Origin: Bacteroidetes bacterium MED-G17
Lineage (GTDB): Bacteria > Bacteroidota > Bacteroidia > NS11-12g > UBA9320
Assembly: GCA_002457675.1 (NCBI GenBank)
Contig: NTKK01000008.1
Coordinates: 28,387-92,386 of the forward strand
Direction of reading: 5' to 3'
DNA: 64,000 nt
In this document: piece by piece, positions 37,621 to 48,000 of the stretch
Layout: the number at the start of each line of letters is the position of its first letter
Numbering within the stretch: position 1 is the first letter of the stretch
Translations under genes and position numbers: made by a program
Notes under the pieces: model-generated
Databases searched by the model: none
Told to the model about the DNA's origin: nothing
Seen by the model: only the letters and a program-made list of their open reading frames with translations

Positions 37621-38364
37621 ATGAAGTTAATCTTTGAAATAAAGGAAAATCTAGTCTCGATTGCAATAAAAAACAATCAGGACAAGATTGAATATCTCAA
37701 TATTCAAAGAAACATAGAAGATGTAGATTTTGATAAGATATTTAAACAAACCCTAAAAGATACCATTAGCGAAGTCATTTTAGTTGGGGCAAAAATTCCG
37801 TTTTGTTTAAGCCCAATTGCCGAAAAAGCCGATTATGAGGGGTACTTTGCTCTAAAATATCCAACAAATCAATCACAGAAAATAGTGAGTACTGACAATG
37901 CAAAATACAATATCAAACTGGTATTCATTGAAGAGGAAATTCTATCAGAAAAAATAAAATCCCATTTTGGAAAATTCCGTTTCTTATTAGATACAGACTT
38001 TTATTTAGATCTACAGGCCTATAAAAATCTTTGGAGGGTTGTTTTGTATGACAATGAAATGTTATTGTTAGGTTTTGGTAGAGAGGGCGAAGAATTACTC
38101 ATGGCCAATAGATTTTCAACTAAAAATATAGATGAAAATGCCTATTTTTTGATGTCTTCGGTAAGCCAAAAAAGTGCGGTTCATAAAGATTGCATAATAG
38201 AAATTCTGGGTCAATCGGAAAAAGCAATTAAAATTAAAAATTTGATTGAACCATATTTTAAAAAAGTTGAAATACATTTTAAAACCCTAAACTTTCAGCA
38301 ACCACAGGTATCTGATCAAGACAGAGTGTTTTTAAACCAAAATTATCTCTTACAACATATTTAA
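37621..38364 (+). CDS. DUF3822 family protein
   Basis: 247-aa soluble protein of the Bacteroidota DUF3822 family, which appears to have an actin/Hsp70-like ATPase-related fold according to family descriptions I recall. The track starts at TTG 37618, but ATG 37621 is the natural start. The rsmD gene begins 1 nt after its stop, and the DUF3822-rsmD pairing is a familiar gene order in this phylum. No catalytic motif can be named. Confidence 0.75.
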   Translation: MKLIFEIKENLVSIAIKNNQDKIEYLNIQRNIEDVDFDKIFKQTLKDTISEVILVGAKIPFCLSPIAEKADYEGYFALKYPTNQSQKIVSTDNAKYNIKLVFIEEEILSEKIKSHFGKFRFLLDTDFYLDLQAYKNLWRVVLYDNEMLLLGFGREGEELLMANRFSTKNIDENAYFLMSSVSQKSAVHKDCIIEILGQSEKAIKIKNLIEPYFKKVEIHFKTLNFQQPQVSDQDRVFLNQNYLLQHI

Positions 38365-38365
38365 C

Positions 38366-38893
38366 ATGCGAATTACTGGTGGCAAATGGGCTAGAAAACA
38401 AATTAAACCCCCAAAATCGCTACCAGTAAGACCCACTATGGATCAATCTAGAGAGTCGATTTTTAATATTCTTGGACATAAATTCACAGTAACAGATGCG
38501 CAAGTATTGGACCTTTTTGCAGGTACAGGTATTGTAAGTTTGGAATTTGCTTCGAGAGGTGCACGACATATTGATCTAGTAGATTCGAATACATTTGTGG
38601 TTTCTCATTTACGAAGTCTATCTAAACATTTTAGCTTTTCACATAATATTTTTCAGAATGATGTTTTTTCCTTTTTGCAAAATAAGCACAACGTTTATGA
38701 TTTTATTTTTGCAGATCCTCCATATAATCACAGCAAAATAAAAATATTGCCAGAATTAATTTTTGAACATAAACTCTTAAATAATTCGGGAATTTTCATT
38801 TTAGAACACCCACAAAATATTCAGATAAAGACACTCAATAAAATGGATGAAAGAAAATATGGCCAGTCCATTTTTTCTTTTTTTCACGCATAA
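38366..38893 (+). CDS. rsmD: 16S rRNA (guanine966-N2)-methyltransferase RsmD
   Basis: 175-aa SAM-dependent methyltransferase that modifies 16S rRNA in the small subunit. The N-terminal MRITGGKWARKQI, RPTMDQSRESIFNIL and SAM site LDLFAGTGIVSLEFASRGA are diagnostic, and the catalytic motif is DPPY (FADPPYNH). It sits in the DUF3822-rsmD-coaD run with 1-nt and 17-nt gaps. Confidence 0.95.
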   Translation: MRITGGKWARKQIKPPKSLPVRPTMDQSRESIFNILGHKFTVTDAQVLDLFAGTGIVSLEFASRGARHIDLVDSNTFVVSHLRSLSKHFSFSHNIFQNDVFSFLQNKHNVYDFIFADPPYNHSKIKILPELIFEHKLLNNSGIFILEHPQNIQIKTLNKMDERKYGQSIFSFFHA

Positions 38894-38910
38894 AATTGTT
38901 TCTTTGAACC

Positions 38911-39366
38911 ATGAAATTGGCCATTTTTCCTGGAACTTTTGACCCTTTTACCAACGGCCATTTGCAAATTGTTAAGAAAGGCTTAAAACTTTTCGACCAC
39001 CTTATTATCGCTGTGGGTGAAAATCCCAATAAGGAACAAATGTTTTCTTTAGTACAAAGAAGAAACTGGATTGAAGATATTTTTAAAAATAATAACAATG
39101 TCTCTGTAGATAATTACCAAGGATTAACTATCCAATTTTGCAAAGATGTTGGAGCTCAATTTATTCTTAGAGGCTTAAGAAGTTCTGACGATTTTAATTT
39201 CGAAAAACAGATAGCTTTGGTCAACGAAAAATTAGAATCAGATATTCAAAGTGTCTTTGTTATGTCAGAAGAAAGTCATAGTCAAATAAGTTCAACTTTG
39301 GTAAGAGAGTTGATCAGGTATCAAGGTGATTTTAGACAATTTGTGCCTAAAGAAGTGCGCTTCTAG
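38911..39366 (+). CDS. coaD: Phosphopantetheine adenylyltransferase
   Basis: 151-aa nucleotidyltransferase for the fourth step of CoA synthesis. The active-site T/HxGH is GTFDPFTNGHLQI, with RGLRSSDDFNFE and the ISSTLVRELI loop (family ISSS). Length matches. Its last 20 nt overlap the convergent Nudix gene. It follows rsmD, the common bacterial order rsmD-coaD. Confidence 0.96.
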   Translation: MKLAIFPGTFDPFTNGHLQIVKKGLKLFDHLIIAVGENPNKEQMFSLVQRRNWIEDIFKNNNNVSVDNYQGLTIQFCKDVGAQFILRGLRSSDDFNFEKQIALVNEKLESDIQSVFVMSEESHSQISSTLVRELIRYQGDFRQFVPKEVRF

Positions 39367-39958
39367 TAATAATATCCAAGATTGAAGGATAGGTTTTTGT
39401 CAAACTTTCTAATGCTTTTTGTGGATGTAAAAAAAATACTTTGGTAATATCTTCATCTGGTTGAGGGCGTAAATTTTTTGTATCATCACAATTTAAAATA
39501 TACCATTTGGTTTTTTTTACCTTCAATTTCTCTTTTGGATACTGAAAAAAATGGTAAGAAACTACCGATTCCCTTACCATTTGTAAAGTACCCGCGCCAG
39601 TTTCTTCACCAACTTCTCTTATGGCGGCTTCTAAAGCACTTTCGCCCTTATCAATTTTACCTTTTGGCAAATCCAAATAATTTCTTTTCTCAATAAAAAG
39701 CAATTCATTTTTAGCGTTTAAAACCAAGCCGCCTGCCGCCTCTATAAGCGGAAATTGTGCTAGGAATTTTTGAAAATAAACTTCAGGATCATTACATAAC
39801 ACTACAGCTTTATCCTCTAAGCTTTGCTGTTTCACCTTTTCCGTAAGGTCATTTAGTTCGTTTATTTTCTTGCATTGGATGGTATAAGGATTTGTTTTTG
39901 GCTTGCTCTTTATATCAATAAATTCAATAAAACTATTTTCAAAATATATTTTGTTCAT
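39347..39958 (-). CDS. Nudix hydrolase
   Basis: 203-aa protein with an N-terminal domain of about 75 residues and a C-terminal Nudix fold. The Nudix box GKIDKGESALEAAIREVGEE fits GX5EX7REUXEEXGU. The YLDLPKGKI lead-in and a late DEDITKVFF resemble the diadenosine-polyphosphate/NUDT group, but substrate is uncertain. It is divergent from pyrE with a 9-nt gap between start codons, so one of the two promoters must lie within the neighbouring coding sequence. Confidence 0.88.
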   Translation of the reverse strand: MNKIYFENSFIEFIDIKSKPKTNPYTIQCKKINELNDLTEKVKQQSLEDKAVVLCNDPEVYFQKFLAQFPLIEAAGGLVLNAKNELLFIEKRNYLDLPKGKIDKGESALEAAIREVGEETGAGTLQMVRESVVSYHFFQYPKEKLKVKKTKWYILNCDDTKNLRPQPDEDITKVFFLHPQKALESLTKTYPSILDIITRSALL

Positions 39959-39967
39959 TTGTAATTA

Positions 39968-40582
39968 ATGTCTTTGGATAGGAAAGAAATAGCAAAAATA
40001 TTGTTGAAATGTGAAGCCATAAAATTAAACCTTAAAAATAAGTTTGTTTGGTCTTCAGGTATTCTATCTCCAATATACTGCGATAACCGCGTGATTTTAT
40101 CCTACCCAAATGCTAGAGAAGCTTTGGTTGAGGCATTAGCAGAGAAAATAACGGAATGCTTTGCAGATGTTGAAGCCATAGTAGGCGTTGCAACGGCGGG
40201 AATTGCCAAAGGAGCCCTTTTAGCTCAAAATCTATCCATTCCCTATGCTTATTGCAGAACGGAACCAAAAGAACATGGAACAAAAAAACAATTGGAGGGA
40301 AGGCTAAATCCTGGCTCAAAGGTTGTTGTTTTTGAAGACCTAATTTCCACTGGGGGAAGCTCACTAAAAGTTGTTCAGTATTTAAGAGATGCTGGTTTTA
40401 TTGTGTTGGGTGTTCAGGCAATATTTACCTACGGCACAAAAAAGGCAGAAGAAAATTTTAGCACCCATACCAGTTTAGAAACTATAGTAGATGTGCAATC
40501 ACTTATGGATGTTGCCATTTTGGAAAAGCATATTACTCAAGAACAAGCCAAAGAAGTTCTGGATTTTTTACATACGCTTTAG
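39968..40582 (+). CDS. pyrE: Orotate phosphoribosyltransferase
   Basis: 204-aa enzyme joining orotate to PRPP in UMP synthesis. The PRPP-binding motif VVVFEDLISTGGSS, the FVWSSGILSPIYCDNR N-terminal signature and the catalytic loop RTEPKEHGTKKQLEG are present. It is convergent with ahcY; their stop codons are 1 nt apart. Confidence 0.96.
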   Translation: MSLDRKEIAKILLKCEAIKLNLKNKFVWSSGILSPIYCDNRVILSYPNAREALVEALAEKITECFADVEAIVGVATAGIAKGALLAQNLSIPYAYCRTEPKEHGTKKQLEGRLNPGSKVVVFEDLISTGGSSLKVVQYLRDAGFIVLGVQAIFTYGTKKAEENFSTHTSLETIVDVQSLMDVAILEKHITQEQAKEVLDFLHTL

Positions 40583-40583
40583 C

Positions 40584-41894
40584 TTAGTATCTATAATGTT
40601 CTGGTTTGAATGGACCACTGACCGGTACACCTATATAATTTGCTTGATCTTCAGACAATTCTTCCAATTCTACACCTATTTTGTTTAAATGTAATCTGGC
40701 TACTTTTTCATCTAAATGTTTTGGAAGTATAAAAACATCTTTTTCATATTTGTCAGAATTATTCCATAGTTCTATTTGTGCAAGTACTTGGTTGGTAAAT
40801 GAGTTGCTCATTACAAAACTTGGGTGTCCCGTAGCGCAGCCTAAATTTACCAATCTTCCTTCTGCCAATACAATAATTTCTTTCCCATGGATGTTGTATA
40901 AATCAACTTGAGGTTTTATCTGAAATTTTGAACCTCCGTGGTTGTTGTTTAACCAAGCCATATCGATTTCATTATCAAAATGACCGATGTTACAAACGAT
41001 GGTTTTATCATTCATCAATTCAAAATCTTCTTTTTTAATGATATCTTTATTACCTGTTGCTGTTACAATTATTTGTGCTCTTTGGATGGCATTTTTCATT
41101 TTTTTAACTTCGAATCCATCCATAGCAGCTTGAAGCGCATTGATAGGGTCTATCTCTGTTACAATCACCCTTGCACCAGCACCTCTAAGAGACATTGCAG
41201 TACCTTTCCCAACATCTCCGTACCCCGCCACAACGGCTACTTTACCTGCAATCATGATGTCAGTAGCTCTTCGAATTGCATCCACTGCACTTTCTCTACA
41301 TCCATATTTGTTATCAAATTTTGATTTTGTGACAGAATCATTCACGTTAATCGCAGGCATTGGTAAGGTTCCATTCTTTACACGATCATATAGTCTGAGA
41401 ACCCCAGTTGTGGTTTCTTCTGAGATTCCTCTTATTCCTGAAACAAGCTCGGGTCTTTTGTCCAATACATAGTTGGTAAGGTCTCCACCATCGTCTAAGA
41501 TCATATTTAGCGGCTTTCCACCATCGAAAGCGTCTATTGTTTGTTCGATACACCAGTCGTATTCTTCTTCTGTTTCTCCTTTCCAGGCAAAAACCGGGGT
41601 TCCTTTCGCGGCAATTGCAGCAGCAGCTTGATCTTGTGTTGAAAATATATTACAAGAACTCCAAGTAACTTCAGCTCCAAGAGTTTGTAATGTTTCAATA
41701 AGAACAGCCGTTTGAATAGTCATATGCAAACAACCTGCAATTCTTGCTCCACTGAGTGGTTTTGATTCAGTAAATTCTTCTCTGAGCGACATTAAACCAG
41801 GCATTTCCGCTTCCGCAAGCTCAATTTCTTTTCTACCCCATTCTGCCAAACTGATGTCTTTTACTTTGAAGTTTTTCGACGTAGTGATATCCAT
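40584..41894 (-). CDS. ahcY: Adenosylhomocysteinase
   Basis: NAD-dependent enzyme cleaving S-adenosylhomocysteine to homocysteine and adenosine, restoring methylation potential. 436 aa from the ATG at 41894 ([20 protein letters not shown]); the track's 41924 start adds ten unlikely residues. NAD site [21 protein letters not shown], substrate residues in [10 protein letters not shown] and [13 protein letters not shown], and the C-terminal FKPEHYRY are all canonical. A TATCTTCG near-match to the -7 box ends 8 nt before the ATG. Confidence 0.97.
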   Translation of the reverse strand: MDITTSKNFKVKDISLAEWGRKEIELAEAEMPGLMSLREEFTESKPLSGARIAGCLHMTIQTAVLIETLQTLGAEVTWSSCNIFSTQDQAAAAIAAKGTPVFAWKGETEEEYDWCIEQTIDAFDGGKPLNMILDDGGDLTNYVLDKRPELVSGIRGISEETTTGVLRLYDRVKNGTLPMPAINVNDSVTKSKFDNKYGCRESAVDAIRRATDIMIAGKVAVVAGYGDVGKGTAMSLRGAGARVIVTEIDPINALQAAMDGFEVKKMKNAIQRAQIIVTATGNKDIIKKEDFELMNDKTIVCNIGHFDNEIDMAWLNNNHGGSKFQIKPQVDLYNIHGKEIIVLAEGRLVNLGCATGHPSFVMSNSFTNQVLAQIELWNNSDKYEKDVFILPKHLDEKVARLHLNKIGVELEELSEDQANYIGVPVSGPFKPEHYRY

Positions 41895-41931
41895 ATCGAA
41901 TGCGAAGATATTACATACATTCAATTTTTAT

Positions 41932-41962
41932 GTTGACTCCTTGGAGTATATTAATAATTTTG
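41932..41962 (+). promoter_or_regulatory. Promoter GTTG-N19-TAATTTTG for the bacilliredoxin gene
   Basis: GTTG at 41932-41935 and an exact TAATTTTG box at 41955-41962 are separated by 19 nt, the canonical spacing. The box ends 6 nt before the preferred ATG at 41969, which also helps choose that start over the track start at 41900. Confidence 0.55.
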
Positions 41963-41968
41963 TACATT

Positions 41969-42382
41969 ATGTACCCAGAAGAATTGGTATCGCCAATGAG
42001 AGCCGAGTTAACAAATGAAGGCTTTAAAGAACTTAAAACGGCTGAAGAAGCTGACAAAGCACTAAACGCCATGGACGGTAGTGTATTAATTGTTGTAAAT
42101 TCAGTCTGCGGATGTGCTGCTGGTTGCGCGCGACCTGGAGTGATTTCTTCTCTAAAAAATGACAAAAAACCAGACCGACTTCTTACCGTTTTTGCAGGTC
42201 AAGATAAAGAGGCTACGGAAAAAGCAAGAGAGTATTTTTTACCCTACCCGCCTTCTTCGCCCTCAATCGCTTTAATGAAGGATGGTGAATTAATCCATTT
42301 CGTAGAAAGGCACCATATTGAAGGTAGGCCATCTGATCTAATTAGCAATCATTTAAAACAGGTCTATAATCAACTTTTATAA
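41969..42382 (+). CDS. BrxA/BrxB family bacilliredoxin
   Basis: 137-aa thioredoxin-fold protein (YphP/DUF1094 family) from the ATG at 41969 (MYPEELVSPMRAEL). The active site is the CGC motif in VNSVCGCAAGC. In Bacillus such proteins remove bacillithiol from mixed disulfides; in Bacteroidota, which commonly encode bacillithiol genes, a similar role is plausible but not shown here. The track's 160-aa version reads through the promoter and is less likely. It ends at a bidirectional terminator shared with gldJ. Confidence 0.92.
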   Translation: MYPEELVSPMRAELTNEGFKELKTAEEADKALNAMDGSVLIVVNSVCGCAAGCARPGVISSLKNDKKPDRLLTVFAGQDKEATEKAREYFLPYPPSSPSIALMKDGELIHFVERHHIEGRPSDLISNHLKQVYNQLL

Positions 42383-42405
42383 TTCAATGTTGAATACCTT
42401 AAACA

Positions 42406-42442
42406 AAAAAAGCTTGCTAAAATTTAGCGAGCTTTTTTTTTG
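42406..42442. terminator. Bidirectional terminator between bacilliredoxin gene and gldJ
   Basis: AAGCTTGCTAAA and TTTAGCGAGCTT form a stem with one G-U pair, flanked by a run of A on the left and T9 on the right, so it can stop transcription from both sides. Confidence 0.85.
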
Positions 42443-42468
42443 GAGAATCTATTTTTTATAATTTTCAG

Positions 42469-43896
42469 TTATGGATGTCCAAGTCTATGCATGGCACACC
42501 TAAATCCTATTCTGCTGTTTGATTGCTCTTCATCCAAATATCTTCTAGTTCCTGGCGCCATCCAATATTCAGGATCGTGCCAATTTCCGCCTTTATAAAC
42601 TCTTGCTCTGTTGTCTATCAGTGTACTTACTCCATACTCATAACCTTGGCTACCATCACCGTATACTTCCTCATCCAAGTAACCTATATTGTCTGACTTT
42701 TTATAATTCCTTCTATATTCATTTTCTTCTCTACTAACATTTACGTATTGAATTCTCCCTAAGCTATCTTTATAGTCAACAAATCCATCTTCATCTAATT
42801 TTGGCTTATTGAAAACATTCCCTCTAAAAGAATTAAACTCGTTTACATCTTCAAAACTTAGTGGTCTGTAAACATCCATAACCCATTCACTAACATTGCC
42901 TGCCATATTATAAAGTCCAAAATCATTTGGCCAGTATGTTCTTACATCCGTTGGTATAAAGGAATGATCATTGTATTTACTCTCAATACCAGCAAAGTCT
43001 CCATTACCTCGTCTTACGTTGGCCATAAAAACGCCTCTATAATTTGTCTCACCTTTTTTGCTCCCATCATTTCTAACTGTATGCCCAACCCACGGATATA
43101 TTTTCTTGTTGTTGATATTTTCTCCAATAGCCTCACCAGTATTTGCCATTGCCGCGTACTCCCACTCTGCTTCAGTTGGCAATCGATATTCTGGTAGGAA
43201 AATACCATCTTCCATTTTTACTTTTCTTGTGGCCCCTTTAGACATAATATCCTTTAGAGGACGCTTTCCTTCTTTTCCGTCAAACTGCCTGTTTAGATAG
43301 GCATCCGTATTAAAGTTTTCTTCATTCATTTGATTTGGATCTGTATCCAATATCCCTTCTCGCACAAGAATCATTTCATTGACTCGATCGGTTCTCCAAG
43401 CCGCATATTCAGTTGCCTGTAACCAACTTACACCAACAACAGGATAATTTTGGTAAGACGGATGTCTTAGATAATATTTTACATAAGGTTCATTGTACGC
43501 CAATCTATCTCTCCAGCAGTTGGTATCAGGAAGAGCCATTTTATATACTTCCGGATAATCTACAAAAACTCTTCTTAGCCAATGTAAATACTCCAAATAG
43601 TGTTTATTGCTTACTTCCGTTTCATCAAGATAAAAGGAAGGAACTGTTACTTTCTTCTCTACATTGTTGTACTCAAAAGTTAGGTCTTGTTCAGAGCTAC
43701 CCATCGTGAAAGAGCCACCATGAACCAAAATTAGACCAGGACCTGTTTCTTGACCTGCATATTCATACGTTTCAAAACCACCCCAGTCTGGGTCATTATA
43801 AACCCACCCAGTAGTTGATGAGCGTTCTGACGAACATGCAACAAACAAAGATGCTGCAGTGAAAGTAATCATTAATATTTTGCTAAATTTTATCAT
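42469..43896 (-). CDS. gldJ: Gliding motility/T9SS lipoprotein GldJ
   Basis: 475-aa lipoprotein with a formylglycine-generating-enzyme (FGE-sulfatase) fold that stabilises GldK and is needed for gliding and T9SS function. The start ATG at 43896 (MIKFSKILM) gives a lipobox LFVACSSE; the track version adds 30 charged residues. FGE-fold landmarks are GGSFTMGSSEQD, YPVVGVSWLQATEYAAWRTDRVNE, RLPTEAEWEYAA, GLYNMAGNVSEWVMD and RIGFRCAMH. The TTGWVYNDPDWGGF opening is typical of GldJ rather than GldK. It lies with porU and porV, as in other gliding Bacteroidota. Confidence 0.92.
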   Translation of the reverse strand: MIKFSKILMITFTAASLFVACSSERSSTTGWVYNDPDWGGFETYEYAGQETGPGLILVHGGSFTMGSSEQDLTFEYNNVEKKVTVPSFYLDETEVSNKHYLEYLHWLRRVFVDYPEVYKMALPDTNCWRDRLAYNEPYVKYYLRHPSYQNYPVVGVSWLQATEYAAWRTDRVNEMILVREGILDTDPNQMNEENFNTDAYLNRQFDGKEGKRPLKDIMSKGATRKVKMEDGIFLPEYRLPTEAEWEYAAMANTGEAIGENINNKKIYPWVGHTVRNDGSKKGETNYRGVFMANVRRGNGDFAGIESKYNDHSFIPTDVRTYWPNDFGLYNMAGNVSEWVMDVYRPLSFEDVNEFNSFRGNVFNKPKLDEDGFVDYKDSLGRIQYVNVSREENEYRRNYKKSDNIGYLDEEVYGDGSQGYEYGVSTLIDNRARVYKGGNWHDPEYWMAPGTRRYLDEEQSNSRIGFRCAMHRLGHP

Positions 43897-43970
43897 CTTT
43901 ATTGAATGATTTATTATTAAACTTTTTTGAACCTTAATTATTGTTACAATTATACGTTTTTTCAAGCGCT

Positions 43971-44954
43971 TTAAAAGTCTGGACAACTAATTGGTCTGAA
44001 TCTTCGAGTAGGTTTTCGCGCACACCAACCAACACTTGCTGATATTTCGTGTGAACCCGGTGCCGCTGCACGAGCGCTTGATACCGTTAAATCAAAAGAA
44101 TAGCCAAACTTAAATTGGTCTTTTCTAAAACCTACCAATACCATTGCAGCATCAGAATTTTTAAAATCTCCAAAAGTTTGTCTATACCAAAGACCGGTAA
44201 CCAAAGGGCCTCGATTAATATAAAATCCTGCATTTAATTGCGAAAATTGATCTTGCATCATAAAAAGAATATTCGGTGAGAAAGTAGCTTTGGCAACTCG
44301 TCTTTTATCCAATGGGACAACCATACCTCCATGGGCAGTATATCTTCTTGGCAAATTACTCTCAGGATCTCCGTAAAAAGACTGATTCGGCTCGATTGCG
44401 TTATGTGCAGCAAAACCAAAATAAAAGTCTTTAGTGTAGCCTACAACCCCCGCATTAAAATTTGGTGTTAGTATGTTGGTTGAAGTCAATTGTTCAGCAG
44501 AAGATTTTACAAAACCGCGCGTTTCGTCAATCATATCTTCAAACAAAAGCTTACTCTTATCTACACTTCTTTGGATAATTTGCGCTTCAATACCAAATCT
44601 CATAGTGAATTTGCGCGTAACATTGAGCTGATATGAATAAATCCCACTAAACTGGTAGGTTTTCAACAAACCTTCACCTGCAACATCCCTAAGCGCCACG
44701 AAGCCAAGACCACCGCCGATGGCATTTACATGTTGGTCGAAACTTGCAACTGTAGTAATATAGGCTCCTGGTAAATTGGGCCATTGATTTCTTTGATTCA
44801 AGGAAACCCGTCCACCACCATTACACTCTCCCGTACCAGCTAGGGAGGGGTTTGTGTACAATGGAGACGCATAAAATTGAGACAATTCCGGATCTTGTGC
44901 TTTAACCGTTATTACTAGAAGAACTAAAAGTCCAAATAATGTGTACCGATTCAT
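43971..44954 (-). CDS. PorP/SprF family type IX secretion membrane protein
   Basis: 327-aa outer-membrane beta-barrel from the ATG at 44954 (MNRYTLFGLLVLLV signal peptide, cleaved near VKAQD). The mature start QDPELSQFYASPLYTNPSLAGTG is the hallmark of the PorP/SprF family; these proteins assist surface anchoring of T9SS cargo. The C-terminal CARKPTRRFRPISCPDF has the Cys-x-n-CPxF end common among SprF-like members. It is co-directional with and 74 nt upstream of gldJ, and divergent from porU. Which cargo it serves is unknown; no CHU_C cargo gene is adjacent. Confidence 0.9.
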   Translation of the reverse strand: MNRYTLFGLLVLLVITVKAQDPELSQFYASPLYTNPSLAGTGECNGGGRVSLNQRNQWPNLPGAYITTVASFDQHVNAIGGGLGFVALRDVAGEGLLKTYQFSGIYSYQLNVTRKFTMRFGIEAQIIQRSVDKSKLLFEDMIDETRGFVKSSAEQLTSTNILTPNFNAGVVGYTKDFYFGFAAHNAIEPNQSFYGDPESNLPRRYTAHGGMVVPLDKRRVAKATFSPNILFMMQDQFSQLNAGFYINRGPLVTGLWYRQTFGDFKNSDAAMVLVGFRKDQFKFGYSFDLTVSSARAAAPGSHEISASVGWCARKPTRRFRPISCPDF

Positions 44955-45093
44955 TCTGAATTTTTGTTGCACCTTTTGTGTCATTCTTAAAAAGAACGTG
45001 AAAATACAAAAAACATGATTGATATTTTTATTTTTTTCAAAAATACACACTATTTTAGTTTCAAATCTGTTATTAGAATAGCCATTAAGGAAA

Positions 45094-48000
45094 ATGATTT
45101 ATATCAAAAAAATTAGGCCAGTGGTCTTAGCCCTTTTTTTTATTTTCTTTTACGCATTGAATTCTTTTGCTCAGAAGTCCCCGTTAAGCAGTGGTACATG
45201 GCATAAAATTTCAATCATTGAGGATGGAATATATAACTTGACTCCTTTGCTAATCGAACAATTTGGTGATGGTATTGAACTGAATAAAATTCAACTTTAT
45301 GGCAATGGAAAAGGGATGTTGTCTGAAGTTATTGCCGAAGCAGATAAATCAATTTTAACCGAAATACCTTTGTTAGAAATTGATAAAAATCAAAATGGCT
45401 TATTGGATGGAAATGACCAAGTTTTATTTTTTGGCTTAGGCCCTCACCAATGGAATTATGATTCAACCAATCAAGATTTTACCCATGAATACAATATTTA
45501 CAGAAACGAAAATTTTTATTTCTTTACACACGGTTTAAAAAATGGCAAACGCTTGCAAAATGTTGGAAATGGCGCTCAATTGAACCCTACTAGAAAAATC
45601 CACAAGCATAAGTTCCTTGTCTTCCATGAGCAAGACGAAGTAAATGTTGCCAAATCTGGTAGAATGTGGGTTGGAGACGAAATAAATTCAAATCGACCAA
45701 AAATATTCACTTTCGATATCAACAATTTGGTTAAAGAGGATACAATATTTTTCCGTTCAAAAATTTGGGTTAGATCTTTAGTAGAGAGTAGCTACAGCTT
45801 GAAAATTAATGGTCTAACTAAAAGCCAAAAAATGGTTTATAAAATTCCTGGATCGAAAGACAATATCCAAGCACAAATTAACACTGAAAATCATTCTTTT
45901 AAAAGCAAGGATAACCAAATTGAAGTTAGTTACACTTATTCAATTCCAGATATTGCTTCAAGAGCATGGATAGACTACATAGAGCTTGTTGCAAGCCGTA
46001 ATAATATTTTAACTGCTGAGCAAGAAGTTTTCTTATTCCCTACGAAAACCAATTCAGAGGATATCACTATTTCATTTCAAAATTTAGCCAATGAAGATGT
46101 GAATGTTTGGGATATAACTGACTTTAATTCACCAAAAGTTCAATCTTTTTTGAATGGCACTTTTGATTTTAATGTTTCAAATACCAAGCCATTGAGGAAA
46201 TACATTTCATTCTCTAACCCACGCCAAGCTGAGTATGTTGGAAAAATTGAGAATCAAAACCTCATTAGTATTTCCGCTACAGACTACCTAATGATTTACC
46301 ACCCAAATTTCAAAACTGAAACCGAACGTTTGGCTGAATTTCACAGAAACCAATATGCTTATGATGTTAAATGTATCAACATCTTCAATATTTATAATGA
46401 ATTTTCTTCTGGTGGACAAGATGTTGTGGCCATTAGAAATTTTATTAAATCAGTTTATGATAAAGGTGCCGCCGAGGCCAAACCATTAAGATATGTTCTA
46501 TTCATGGGTGATGCAAGCTACGATTTTAAGGAGCGACTTGATGGCAATACTAATTTTGTTCCCAGCTATCAAAGTATAAACTCCATAGATCCAATAGCCT
46601 CTTATCCAAGCGATGATTTTTTTGCAATCCTAGAGGATGATGAAGGTTACTGGGGTTTTCAAAATGTTGCTGAATCTCTTGATATAGGTGTAGGTAGATT
46701 CCCTGTAAAGACAGCAATTGAAGCCAAAACCGTGGTGGATAAAATTATTCATTACCATCAATCAGAAACCTTTGGTAAATGGCGAAATAATATTGTGTTT
46801 TTAGGGGATGACGAGGATGGTAACAAATTTTTTAACGACGTAGAAAATTTTTCCAATGAAATTTATCAAAAACATCCTGAAATCAATGTGCAAAAAATCT
46901 ACCTAGACGCTTACCCTCAAGTGTCTTTTGGAAGCGGAAATAAATACCCTGAAGTAAATGATGCCGTAAACAGGTCCATAGAGCAAGGCACTTTGATTTT
47001 TAATTATATTGGGCATGGAGGTGGCAATGGTATGGCGCACGAAAGGGTAGTAACAAGAGCACAAATCAACGAATGGAAAAATTATGACAAACTTCCATTG
47101 TTTGTAACAGCGACTTGTGAACTTTCGCAACATGACGACCCTGCACAAGTATCTCCTGGTGAATTAATATTACTCAATCCCAATGGAGGAGCAATTGGAC
47201 TAATTACCACATCTAGAGTTGTTACGTTAACCGTTAACCGAAACCTTAACGACAAAATTTATCGAGACAATATTTTCGCAAAGAAGGATGGAGAGAGACC
47301 TTCGCTCGGCGATGTTTTCATGAAAATAAAGAACAACAGTTTTAGAGCAGTAAATCAACGGAATTTCATCCTTTTAGGCGATCCGGGCATGCAATTAGCC
47401 TACCCCAAAAAAAATGTTTTCATCACCCATGTTAATGGCCAAAAAGTAGAAGAGTTCAAAGATACCATTGGCGCCTTAGGCAAGGTATCTATTGAAGGTA
47501 TTGTTGCAGATAATGATAGCATAATGATTAGCAATTATGATGGTACTCTTAATGCCACAGTATATGATAAGTTTCAGACCTTCCAAACATTAGGCAATGA
47601 CCCAGGCAGCAAGATTGATGCATTTTCATTACAAAATAGCAGCATATACAATGGTAGAACAGAGATACAAGATGGTAAATTTAAATTTAGCTTTATTGTA
47701 CCAAAAGACATCTCATATCAATTTGGCAAAGGCAAAATATCCCTCTATGCCTTCAATACAGAAGAGGATGCAAATGGTTTTGAGAATCAAATTGTTGTTG
47801 GTGGGTCATCTGATGAATCAATTTTTGACACCATGGGCCCGCAAGTGCGGCTATTCCTTAATGATTCGACTTGGAAAAATGGAGGCTTCACAAATCCAAA
47901 TCCTACTTTACTAGCAGATATTTATGATATAAACGGAATAAACACGGTTGGAAGTGGCATTGGGAAAGATATAGTAGCTATTCTAGACAAGAATACAGAA